Of a stretch of DNA of 64,000 bases, positions 42,305-49,420 are shown piece by piece. Source of the stretch: Rhodococcus wratislaviensis (GTDB lineage Bacteria; Actinomycetota; Actinomycetes; Mycobacteriales; Mycobacteriaceae); assembly GCF_900455735.1 (NCBI RefSeq), contig NZ_UAUI01000001.1:1085001-1149000 (forward strand), given 5' to 3'. Position numbers and translations under genes: made by a program. Every line of letters starts with the position of its first letter. Position 1 is the stretch's first letter. The notes beneath the pieces were generated by a model that was not told where the DNA came from, made no database searches, and saw only the letters and a program-made list of their open reading frames with translations.

Positions 42305-43323
42305 ACACCGTGACATCCGTGAACAGGCAGGTCCGACTGGCGAAGCGCCCGGTCGGCCGACCCGACGACTCCACCTGGGAGATCACGTCGGAACCGATCC
42401 CCGAACCCGCGGACGGCGAATTCACCGTGAAGGTGAACTACGTGTCCCTCGATCCCGCGATGCGCGGATGGCTCGACGACGTGAAGTCGTACGTGCCGCC
42501 GGTGGCGATCGGTGAGGTGATGCGCACCCACGCCGTCGGCCGGGTGGTGGCGTCGAAGAACGCGAAGTTCCCGGAGGGACAGCTCGTCTCCGGGCAGTTC
42601 GGCGTGCAGGAGTTCGCGATCTCCGACGGCCGCGGCGCTCTCGCCGTGGACGAGTCGCTCGCCCCGGCGCCGACGTGGCTGGGCGCGCTCGGGTTCCCCG
42701 GAATGACCGCCTACTTCGGCCTGACGGACGTCGGCAAGCTGGAGAAGGGCGACACCGTGCTCATCTCGGGAGCGGCGGGGGCGGTCGGGAGCATCGCCGG
42801 CCAGATCGCCAAGCTGAAGGGCGCCACGGTGATCGGCATCGCCGGCGGTCCCGAGAAGTGCGCGTGGCTGACCGAGGATCTGGGGTTCGACGCGGCGATC
42901 GACTACAAGGCGGGATCGGTCGGTAAGGCCCTGCGCGCCGCCGCACCGGACGGAATCGACATCTACTTCGACAACGTCGGCGGCGAGATCCTCGACGCCG
43001 CACTCGGCCGGCTCCGCAAGAACGCCCGGGTCGCGCTGTGCGGCGCGATCTCCGGATACAACGCCACCGACCCGCAGCCCGGCCCGTCCCGGTACCTGTC
43101 GCTACTGGTCAACCGGGCGTCGATGACCGGGTTCATCGTGTTCGACTACCTCGACCGGTTCCCCGAGGGCATGGAGGCGATGTCGGAGTGGATCCGCGCC
43201 GGTGAGATCGTGACCCGCGAACAGGTCGAGACCGGGGGCGTCGAAGCCTTCGGCCGCACACTCAATCTGCTGTTCGACGGCGCCAACACCGGAAAACTCG
43301 TGCTGGAGATCGGCAACCACTGA
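42301..43323 (+). CDS. NADP-dependent MDR oxidoreductase (leukotriene B4 dehydrogenase/CurA type)
   Basis: 340 residues. N-terminal part RPVGRPDDSTWEI and SLDPAMRGWLDD are hallmarks of the zinc-free prostaglandin/leukotriene reductase and curcumin reductase group; the Rossmann motif is LISGAAGAVGSIAGQIAKLKG, and FDNVGGEILDAAL follows. These enzymes reduce the double bond of alpha,beta-unsaturated ketones, aldehydes or lactones with NADPH. GTG 42301 overlaps the ligase stop by 4 bp. Confidence 0.92.
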   Translation: MNTVTSVNRQVRLAKRPVGRPDDSTWEITSEPIPEPADGEFTVKVNYVSLDPAMRGWLDDVKSYVPPVAIGEVMRTHAVGRVVASKNAKFPEGQLVSGQFGVQEFAISDGRGALAVDESLAPAPTWLGALGFPGMTAYFGLTDVGKLEKGDTVLISGAAGAVGSIAGQIAKLKGATVIGIAGGPEKCAWLTEDLGFDAAIDYKAGSVGKALRAAAPDGIDIYFDNVGGEILDAALGRLRKNARVALCGAISGYNATDPQPGPSRYLSLLVNRASMTGFIVFDYLDRFPEGMEAMSEWIRAGEIVTREQVETGGVEAFGRTLNLLFDGANTGKLVLEIGNH

Positions 43324-43347
43324 CAGCACGCCCGGAGGGCTCGATGC

Positions 43348-43374
43348 GGCCGTCACCGTACTACGGTGGCGGCC
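43348..43374. terminator. GC-rich stem-loop after the MDR gene
   Basis: Arms GGCCGTCACCGT and ACGGTGGCGGCC (11 of 12 pairs) with a three-base loop, 25 bases after the MDR stop. There is no T-tract. It may end the MaoC-ligase-MDR transcript or merely reduce read-through into the next oxidoreductase gene. Confidence 0.55.
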
Positions 43375-43408
43375 GTACCCGTGCGACGACGAGATGACGA
43401 GGTAGGCC

Positions 43409-44392
43409 ATGCGCGCGATCACCATTTCACGCTTCGGCGAGGTTGACGTCCTGGAGACGGCAGACCTCCCTGTCCCCGATCCGGGGCCCGGCCAGGTGAG
43501 TATCGACGTCTCGCACGCCGCGGTCGGGTTGGCGGACATCCTCATGCGTCGTGGTGAGTTCGGCGGGGCACCACCGATCGTGCCGGGCCTCGAGGTGGCG
43601 GGAACGGTGCGGGAAGTCGGTGCCGGAGTGCATCATCTGCGGGTCGGCCAGCCCGTGGTGACGCTCTCTCGCCCCACCGCGGGCGGCTACGCGGAGGTGT
43701 CGGTGGCCGATGCGGCCATCACGATCCCGCTCGATGCCGTCGACCCTCGCCTCGATGCCGCCGAGGCGGTGGCGGTGGTCCCGAACACCACCACGGCGCT
43801 GCTGTCACTGGAACTCGTGGGCAATGTCGGTCCGGGAAGCCAGGTGCTGATCCACGGCGCCGCAGGGGCCCTCTCGGGCATCACCGCACAGGTGGCCCGT
43901 CATCTCGGCGCCGCGCAGGTGCTGGGCACGGTTCGGTCGTCCCGGCGTGCGGCGGAGGCCGAGCGGTACGGATACGACCTCGTGGTGTCGAGCAACGGAT
44001 TTCGCAGCGCGCTGTCGGACGCGGGCATCGATTCGGTGGACATCGTGGTGGACCCGGTCGGCGGCCGGTTGCGTGCCGAGAGCCTCGAGGTGCTCGCACC
44101 GCTGGGCCGGCTTCTCGCCGTGGGCAATGCGAGTGGAGAGGACGACGTGCGGATCGGTGCCAACGAGTTGTGGCTCGCCAACCGCGCCGTCCTGGGTTTC
44201 AACGTCGGCGGACTGCTGATGCAGGATCCGACCGCCGCCGAGGCCGCCGCGCGCCGCGCGATCGAATGGGCGGCCGCGGGCACGGTGAACATGCCGCACA
44301 CCACGCTGCCGCTGGCGCAGGCCGCCGAGGCGCACCGCCTGCTCGAATCCGGGGACTGCGAGGGCCGGATCGTGCTGACGGTGCCGAACTGA
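43409..44392 (+). CDS. Quinone oxidoreductase-like MDR protein
   Basis: 327 residues, MDR superfamily without zinc ligands. GLEVAGTVREVGAGVHHLRVGQPV in the GroES-like half; VLIHGAAGALSGITAQVARHLGA in the nucleotide-binding half; DIVVDPVGGRLRAESLEVLAPLGRLL after it. NADPH-dependent quinone or enone reduction is the family activity. ATG 43409 has GAGG upstream. It lies behind a stem-loop and ends before a clear terminator shared with the MHS transporter gene. Confidence 0.9.
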   Translation: MRAITISRFGEVDVLETADLPVPDPGPGQVSIDVSHAAVGLADILMRRGEFGGAPPIVPGLEVAGTVREVGAGVHHLRVGQPVVTLSRPTAGGYAEVSVADAAITIPLDAVDPRLDAAEAVAVVPNTTTALLSLELVGNVGPGSQVLIHGAAGALSGITAQVARHLGAAQVLGTVRSSRRAAEAERYGYDLVVSSNGFRSALSDAGIDSVDIVVDPVGGRLRAESLEVLAPLGRLLAVGNASGEDDVRIGANELWLANRAVLGFNVGGLLMQDPTAAEAAARRAIEWAAAGTVNMPHTTLPLAQAAEAHRLLESGDCEGRIVLTVPN

Positions 44393-44397
44393 CAGCT

Positions 44398-44426
44398 GTG
44401 GGGTGGCTGGATCCCAGCCACCCCAC
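44398..44426. terminator. Bidirectional stem-loop terminator
   Basis: A perfect 13-bp stem (GTGGGGTGGCTGG and its complement) with a three-base loop lies 5 bp after the quinone oxidoreductase stop and 18 bp before the end of the convergent transporter gene. There is no T-tract, but the stem is very stable. It probably serves both genes. Confidence 0.75.
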
Positions 44427-44444
44427 GCCGCCCCGTGGAGTCGG

Positions 44445-45821
44445 CTAGTAGAACTGGGCGCCGGGAACGGCGGTGGGATCGTTCCGGACTTCGGCGGTGT
44501 TGGTCTCGCGGAGTTTCCACGCGCAGAGGAACGTGACCAGTCCCATCAGCGCGACGAAGACGGCGACGAACGTGGTGGTTCCGGTCTTGGCGATCAGCGC
44601 CGTCATGATGAACGGCGTGCCGCCGCTGACCGTGATCGCCGCCAGCTGGTACGCGAGCGACGCGGCCGAGTACCGGACGTTGGGAGCGAACAGTTCACCC
44701 ATGTACGCGGCGATCGGGCCATAGGTCATCGACTGGAAGACGCTGCCGACCGTGACGGCGATGAAGAACAGCAGCAGGTTCCGGGTGTTGATCAGCCAGA
44801 AGTACGGGAACGCCCACACGATGATCATCGCCGCGCCGATCAGGATCATCGGCCTGCGCCCGATCTTGTCGGACATGTGCCCGGACCACAGCACGACACC
44901 GACCGTGAGCGCGGCGCTGAGCAGCGAGATCGCGAGCAGGTCGTTCCGCTTCATACCCAGTTCCGCGGTGCCGTAGCTGAGCACGCCGGCAATGGAGATG
45001 TAGAACAGGGAGTTGGTGGCCGCCAGCAGGCCGCAGCCGAGCAGGATCTTGCGCCAGTGCTCCTGGATCGCCTGAGTCAGCGGTGCGCGGACGACGGTCT
45101 TGTTCTTCTTCTGCGCCTCCTCCTGCAGGTCCCGGAATTCGGGGGTATCCTCGACCTTGGTCTGGATGTACAGCACGACCGGGAACAGGAGTGCGCTCGC
45201 GAAGAACGGGATCCGCCAGCCCCAGTCGAGGAACGCCTCGTTCGAGATCGCCGCGGTGGCGCCGAGGAACACGAGGTTGCCGAGCAGGACGCCGAAGGAG
45301 ACGCCCATCTGGCCGAAGGTCCCGGAGAATCCCCTGCGCTTCGGGCTCGCCGATTCGGTCAGCAGGAGGACGATCCCACCCCATTGACCACCGCACGCGA
45401 GGCCCTGGACGAACCGCAGGGTCACCAGCAGGATCGGGGCCGCGACGCCGATGGTCGCGGCGCCCGGAAGGCAGCCGATGAGGAACGTCGCCAGTCCCAT
45501 GAACAGCAGGCAGGTGACGACGGCCGGCTTGCGGCCGTACTTGTCACCGAAGTGACCGGCGACGAGGCCGCCGAGTGGGCGTGCGACGAAGCCCGCCCAG
45601 AAGGTGCTGAACGAGAGCAGGGTGCCCATCAACGCCGACGAGTCGGGGAAGAAGACGTGCGGAAAGACCAGTGCCGCAGCGGTTCCGTACAGGAAGAAGT
45701 CGTACCACTCGATCGAACTGCCGACGAGTCCCGCCGCAAGCAGTTTCCGATGCGCACGCGTGCGCGAGACGGCTGTGTCGCCGGCTGCGTCCTTACTCGG
45801 CTGCACCGCGGATGTAGTCAT
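44445..45821 (-). CDS. MHS-family major facilitator transporter
   Basis: 458 residues with twelve hydrophobic segments. The metabolite:H+ symporter signatures are present: GSSIEWYDFFLYGTAAAL in helix one, GHFGDKYGRKPAVV between helices two and three, and RFVQGLACGGQWGGIVLLLTE in helix five. Substrates in the family are organic acids, shikimate, alpha-ketoglutarate or betaines. Its place between the catabolic operons suggests uptake of their acid substrate. The start ATG 45821 has GAGGAG upstream. It is divergent from a TetR gene. Confidence 0.93.
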   Translation of the reverse strand: MTTSAVQPSKDAAGDTAVSRTRAHRKLLAAGLVGSSIEWYDFFLYGTAAALVFPHVFFPDSSALMGTLLSFSTFWAGFVARPLGGLVAGHFGDKYGRKPAVVTCLLFMGLATFLIGCLPGAATIGVAAPILLVTLRFVQGLACGGQWGGIVLLLTESASPKRRGFSGTFGQMGVSFGVLLGNLVFLGATAAISNEAFLDWGWRIPFFASALLFPVVLYIQTKVEDTPEFRDLQEEAQKKNKTVVRAPLTQAIQEHWRKILLGCGLLAATNSLFYISIAGVLSYGTAELGMKRNDLLAISLLSAALTVGVVLWSGHMSDKIGRRPMILIGAAMIIVWAFPYFWLINTRNLLLFFIAVTVGSVFQSMTYGPIAAYMGELFAPNVRYSAASLAYQLAAITVSGGTPFIMTALIAKTGTTTFVAVFVALMGLVTFLCAWKLRETNTAEVRNDPTAVPGAQFY

Positions 45822-45882
45822 CCGATCACTCCTCGAGATAGGTCTTCGTATGGGTGTGGGAATGAGATTTTTCAGAACATGA

Positions 45883-45941
45883 CGCCAACTTCAAGTCAGT
45901 GAGCGCTTGCTTAGTGTGTTTGAATAGCTGTGTGATGTCAA
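45883..45941 (-). promoter_or_regulatory. Promoter and operator region of the MHS transporter
   Basis: On the minus strand a perfect -35 TTGACA (45941-45936) is followed, 17 bp on, by a weak -10 CACACT (45918-45913). Just downstream lies an imperfect palindrome AGTGAGC-GCTTGCT (45898-45911) over the expected transcription start, a likely TetR operator. Next to it is CGCCAACTTCAAGT (45883-45896), 12 of 14 identical to the element near 40,153. The divergent TetR gene at 46,014 is the obvious candidate regulator. Confidence 0.6.
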
Positions 45942-46013
45942 TCACTCGAGGGGATTGATCTTGCCGAATCCCGCCGGTGCGGACGAAGCTCGAAACGGCG
46001 GAGAGGACCACCG

Positions 46014-46640
46014 ATGACCGAACTGCGAGACGACGTGTCCGCGGCCGAGGAGCCGAGCCCTGGTCCGCCGACATCCGAGGAACGCCTGCTCCGCGCGGCG
46101 ACGACACTGTTCTCCGACAAGGGTTTCGAAGCCACCCGCACGAGGGACATCTCCACCATGGCCGGGATGAGCCCCTCCGCGATGTACGTGCACTTCCCCT
46201 CCAAGGAGGATCTGCTGTTCCAGCTCGTCCGCCGGTCGAACGAGCGAGCGCTCGAGCTGGTGCTGAACGCCGTGGCGCCGTTCACCGACCCCATCGACCG
46301 CGTCCGGGCACTGGTCCGCGAATTCAGCATCATGCACGCCCGGAACTTCCGGCGCGCGCGCATCGCCCAGTACGAGAGCAGGCATCTCGCCCCCGACCAC
46401 CGCGAGGTGGTCGCCGAGACCCGGCTCCAGATCCGGGTCGCGGCGATCCGAGAGGTGCAGAACGGGATCGATCAGGGGGTGTTCCTGATCCCCGACCCCC
46501 GCGTCGCGGTCCTGGCGATCATGTCGCTCGCGGTGGACATCTGCCGGTGGTACAGCCCCGACGGCGAATTCACACCGGAAGAGCTGGGCGACATCAACGC
46601 CGACCTCGTTCTGCGCATCCTCCACGCACCCGGCTACTGA
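46014..46640 (+). CDS. TetR/AcrR-family transcriptional regulator
   Basis: 208 residues. The N-terminal helix-turn-helix domain (about 20-70) reads ERLLRAATTLFSDKGFEATRTRDIS and SPSAMYVHFPSKEDLLFQL. The ligand domain resembles that of regulators of fatty-acyl-CoA genes (KstR2/FadR-like TetR group). ATG 46014 has GAGAGGA upstream. It is divergent from the MHS transporter across a 192-bp control region with a palindrome, and it is convergent with the second TetR gene, 7 bp away. Repression lifted by an acyl-CoA is a reasonable guess. Confidence 0.93.
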   Translation: MTELRDDVSAAEEPSPGPPTSEERLLRAATTLFSDKGFEATRTRDISTMAGMSPSAMYVHFPSKEDLLFQLVRRSNERALELVLNAVAPFTDPIDRVRALVREFSIMHARNFRRARIAQYESRHLAPDHREVVAETRLQIRVAAIREVQNGIDQGVFLIPDPRVAVLAIMSLAVDICRWYSPDGEFTPEELGDINADLVLRILHAPGY

Positions 46641-46647
46641 CAGCTCC

Positions 46648-47286
46648 TCACACGCGGTCGGGGACGCGCAGCGCGTTCGTCCACATCCGCGCGAGTCCGG
46701 CGGTCAACTGCTCGAACGTGAGCGATCGCCGCTCGCTCGGCGGTCCGACGAAATAGCTGTAGGCCATCCTTCCGACCATGGCGGACAACGCCTTCGACGT
46801 CAGCATCGGATCGAGCGACGCGTCGGCGAGACCGCGGTCCTGCAGATCGGCGATCGCCCGCGCGTTGCGGCGGTAGAACGTCTCGTCCCGCGAGCGTTCG
46901 AGTTCACGGAAGGCGGGGTCGACGTGCGCGACCTGCTCGAGCAGGGCCAGCAGTCGCGCATTCCGGCGGCACGCGTGCAGGTAGGCCCGAATGCTCGCCT
47001 CCACGACCGCGTGCACGTCGCCTTCGTCCGCGACCCGTCCCATGCCGGGATGCAGCAGATCGTTCTGCGTGACCTCGACGACCGCCGCGAACACCTCCTC
47101 CTTGTTCGTGAAGTAGGTGTAGAACGATCCGGTCGAGAGTCCGGCCTCCTTGCTGATGTCGACGAGACGGGCGTCGAGGTACCCCTCGCGCTCGAACACC
47201 ACCCGGGCCGCGGCGACGAGACGATCGCGGGTGCGGACGCCCCGGGCCGTGACCGGCGGCGTGGGTGCGATTCGCGGGCGCGACAT
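46648..47286 (-). CDS. TetR-family transcriptional regulator
   Basis: 212 residues. HTH domain at about 17-65: RDRLVAAARVVFEREGYLDARLVDISKEAGLSTGSFYTYFTNKEEVF is split here only by my reading, and it matches the TetR_N pattern. The C-terminal domain is helical. It follows the lactonase-like gene by one base, so it is co-transcribed with it and probably controls its own promoter near 48,330. It is an alternative candidate for binding the shared CGTCARGTTCAAGT element. Confidence 0.92.
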   Translation of the reverse strand: MSRPRIAPTPPVTARGVRTRDRLVAAARVVFEREGYLDARLVDISKEAGLSTGSFYTYFTNKEEVFAAVVEVTQNDLLHPGMGRVADEGDVHAVVEASIRAYLHACRRNARLLALLEQVAHVDPAFRELERSRDETFYRRNARAIADLQDRGLADASLDPMLTSKALSAMVGRMAYSYFVGPPSERRSLTFEQLTAGLARMWTNALRVPDRV

Positions 47287-47287
47287 G

Positions 47288-48280
47288 TCAGTAGGTGTCG
47301 ACGTTCTCGAAGTATCGCCGAGGCACCTCGACGAGCATCTCGGTGATCATCTTCTCGGTGACACCCCGCTCGCGGACGTACGGCAGCACGTCGTTCTCGA
47401 TGTGCAGGTAGTGCCACTGCGGGAGTGCGGCCATCAGGTTGGGGTCGATCCAGTCGATGTAACAGGAGGCGTCCTGAGACAGGACCATCTGCCCCGCGAA
47501 TCCCCGGCGGCACATCTCGACGAGCGTGTCGGCGCGGGCCTCGAACGTCGTCTCGAGATTGATCCCGAACCGGTCCATCCCGAGGACGAAGCCCGCCTCG
47601 GCAAGGCTGGTCAGATGCTCGACATCGGTGCTGTCTCCGCTGTGCCCGAGCACGATCCGGTCCGGCCGCACCCCCTCCTCGTCGCACATCACGCGTCTGA
47701 CGTGCAATCCGGCCTCGCTGCCGGGGTGGGTGTGCACGGTGATGGGCACGCCGGTGCGGCGATGCGCCTTCGCGACGGCCCGCATCACCCGCTCGACACC
47801 GGGCGTGAGCCCCTGGTGGTCGATCGCGCACTTGAGCAGTCCCGCGCGGACCCCGGTGTCGGCGATCCCCACTTCGATGTCCTTCATGAACATGTCCACC
47901 ATCGGGTCGGGGACCTCGGCCCCCACGATCGCATCCAGCGCCGGACCGCGGTAGTGGAAGAAGAACGGCACGTCGTCGTAGGTGTACAGCCCGGTTGCCG
48001 CAACGATATTCAGCTCGGGAAGCTGTTCGGCGACCCGCTGGATGCGCGGAATGTACCGGCCGAGGCCGACGACGGTGGGGTCGACGATGGTCCGGACGCC
48101 CTGCCCCGCGAGCGCGCGCAGCTTGGTGACGGCGTCGGCGACCCGCTCGTCCTCGCTCCCCCACTCGTCCGGGTAGTTCTGCTGCACGTCGGGCGTCAGC
48201 ACGAACACGTGCTCGTGCATGTACGTGCGTCCGAGTTCGGCGCTGTCGATCGGTCCGCGGACCGTGTTGATCTGGCTCAT
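47288..48280 (-). CDS. Phosphotriesterase-like lactonase/hydrolase (PTE family)
   Basis: Binuclear-metal amidohydrolase of 330 residues. The metal ligands are visible: His22 and His24 (YMHEHVF), the carbamylated Lys150 (GLLKCAIDHQG), His183 (TVHTHPG), His213 (LGHSGDST) and Asp270 (LSQDAS). PTE-like proteins of bacteria are mostly lactonases (PLL) rather than true organophosphate hydrolases. A lactonase would feed 4- or 5-hydroxy acids to the nearby kinase/ACAD11-like pathway. It has its own promoter and is followed by a TetR gene. Confidence 0.88.
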   Translation of the reverse strand: MSQINTVRGPIDSAELGRTYMHEHVFVLTPDVQQNYPDEWGSEDERVADAVTKLRALAGQGVRTIVDPTVVGLGRYIPRIQRVAEQLPELNIVAATGLYTYDDVPFFFHYRGPALDAIVGAEVPDPMVDMFMKDIEVGIADTGVRAGLLKCAIDHQGLTPGVERVMRAVAKAHRRTGVPITVHTHPGSEAGLHVRRVMCDEEGVRPDRIVLGHSGDSTDVEHLTSLAEAGFVLGMDRFGINLETTFEARADTLVEMCRRGFAGQMVLSQDASCYIDWIDPNLMAALPQWHYLHIENDVLPYVRERGVTEKMITEMLVEVPRRYFENVDTY

Positions 48281-48327
48281 GCAGACTCGCCCTCTCCGGG
48301 TGTGACCGTCGTCATACTCCCGAGCTC

Positions 48328-48357
48328 AGCGTAGAGCTAACTTGAACCTGACGTCAA
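48328..48357 (-). promoter_or_regulatory. Promoter of the lactonase-TetR operon, with shared element
   Basis: Minus strand: -35 TTGACG (48357-48352), 18-bp spacer, -10 TACGCT (48333-48328). The spacer holds CGTCAGGTTCAAGT (48353-48340), 13 of 14 identical to the element at 40153-40166. A regulator bound there would sit between the two promoter boxes. Confidence 0.6.
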
Positions 48358-48360
48358 TAT

Positions 48361-49026
48361 TTAATTTGGAGCGAATACCCCGCGGGCGAGGCGAAATCCC
48401 ACGTCGTCGATGCGACAGGTCGGGTGACTGCGACGCCGCACGGACGCACGACAACTCCAGTGCTCGTCGAACCATCCACCGCCGCGCAGTACCCGGTACG
48501 TGCCGTACACCTCGGGGTCGTACAGATCCCAGCACCACTCCCACACATTGCCCAGGGTGTCGTGCAGACCCCATGCGTTCGGCTGCTTGCCGCCCACGTC
48601 TCGCGACCGGCCGTCGGAGTTGCCGCGATACCACGCGATCGCGTCGAGCGGGCCGTACCGCGGACCCGTGGTGCCCGCCCGGCAGGCGCGCTCCCATTCG
48701 GCCTCGGCCGGAAGCCGGTACCCGTCAGCTGCGGTGTCCCACATGACGTCGTCGCCGGCCACGCGATAGGCGGCGGTAAGCCCGGCGCGCTCGGACAGGG
48801 TGTTGCAGAACAAGATCGCGTCCCGCCACGACACTCCGTCGACAGGCAGGCGCGCCCCCCGAGTCGTGCCCGGCCACTCGCCGGTGATCTCGGCGTACTC
48901 TCCCTGCGTCACCGGGTGGACGGCGACCTCGAAGGCACCCAGATCGACGCTCCAGCTGCGGGTGGTTCGCCGGTCCGACAGCGTCACCTGCCCGGCGGGG
49001 ACGGCGATCATGGAAGCGCTATCCAC
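48361..49026 (-). CDS. Formylglycine-generating-enzyme-like (FGE-sulfatase domain) protein
   Basis: 221 residues of the SUMF1/FGE-sulfatase fold: VAVHPVTQGEYAEITGE, LPVDGVSWRDAILFCNTLS, YRLPAEAEWERACRAG, LGNVWEWCWDLYDPEVYG, RVLRGGGWFDEHWSCRASVR. Authentic FGE binds copper through two cysteines spaced CxxxxC after the RGGS motif. Here the first is replaced by Asp187 and only Cys192 remains, so normal sulfatase activation is doubtful. GTG 49026 (or ATG 49011) overlaps the NTF2-like gene. It is the last gene of the cysD-led operon; no sulfatase is in the window. Confidence 0.85.
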   Translation of the reverse strand: MDSASMIAVPAGQVTLSDRRTTRSWSVDLGAFEVAVHPVTQGEYAEITGEWPGTTRGARLPVDGVSWRDAILFCNTLSERAGLTAAYRVAGDDVMWDTAADGYRLPAEAEWERACRAGTTGPRYGPLDAIAWYRGNSDGRSRDVGGKQPNAWGLHDTLGNVWEWCWDLYDPEVYGTYRVLRGGGWFDEHWSCRASVRRRSHPTCRIDDVGFRLARGVFAPN

Positions 49027-49420
49027 CGCCGGCAGCAGCCTGGATCGGCGCCATGTCGAAGTAGTCGCGCCAGGTGGTGATCTTGCCGTCCGTGATCTCG
49101 AAGACCCCGACGACGGGCAGTTCGACGACGTTGCCGTTCAGCGTGAACACGTCGATCCGCTCGTTCATCACCACACCGCTCGACTCCTCGGCGTTGGGGC
49201 TCTGCCCGCCGTCGGTGACCTGCCGGTGAACCCGGAAGTCGATGCCGCCGAAAGCCGCGGTGAACCCTGCGACGAATTCGCGTATCGCGTCCCGCCCGAT
49301 GACAGGTTCCATCGGAATATTGTGGTAGACGGCGTCTTCCGCGAAGTACTCCGCGATCTTCGCCGGATCGGGTTCGATCCACTCGGCGCAGAATTGGGTG
49401 ACCAGTTGATCCGGGGTCAT
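49019..49420 (-). CDS. NTF2-like protein of the limonene-1,2-epoxide hydrolase type
   Basis: 133 residues of the NTF2/SnoaL superfamily, nearest in look to limonene-1,2-epoxide hydrolases: CAEWIEPDPAKIAEYFAEDAVYHNIP, RDAIREFVAGFT, ERIDVFTLNGNVVELPVVGVFEITDGKI, WRDYFDM. In that family an Asp-Arg-Asp triad adds water to an epoxide; Arg and Asp candidates are present (IDVF, TWRDYFD), but I cannot confirm the set. ATG 49420 has GGGAGA upstream and overlaps the cysQ stop by 4 bp; the 3' end overlaps the FGE-like gene by 8 bp. Confidence 0.85.
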   Translation of the reverse strand: MTPDQLVTQFCAEWIEPDPAKIAEYFAEDAVYHNIPMEPVIGRDAIREFVAGFTAAFGGIDFRVHRQVTDGGQSPNAEESSGVVMNERIDVFTLNGNVVELPVVGVFEITDGKITTWRDYFDMAPIQAAAGGG

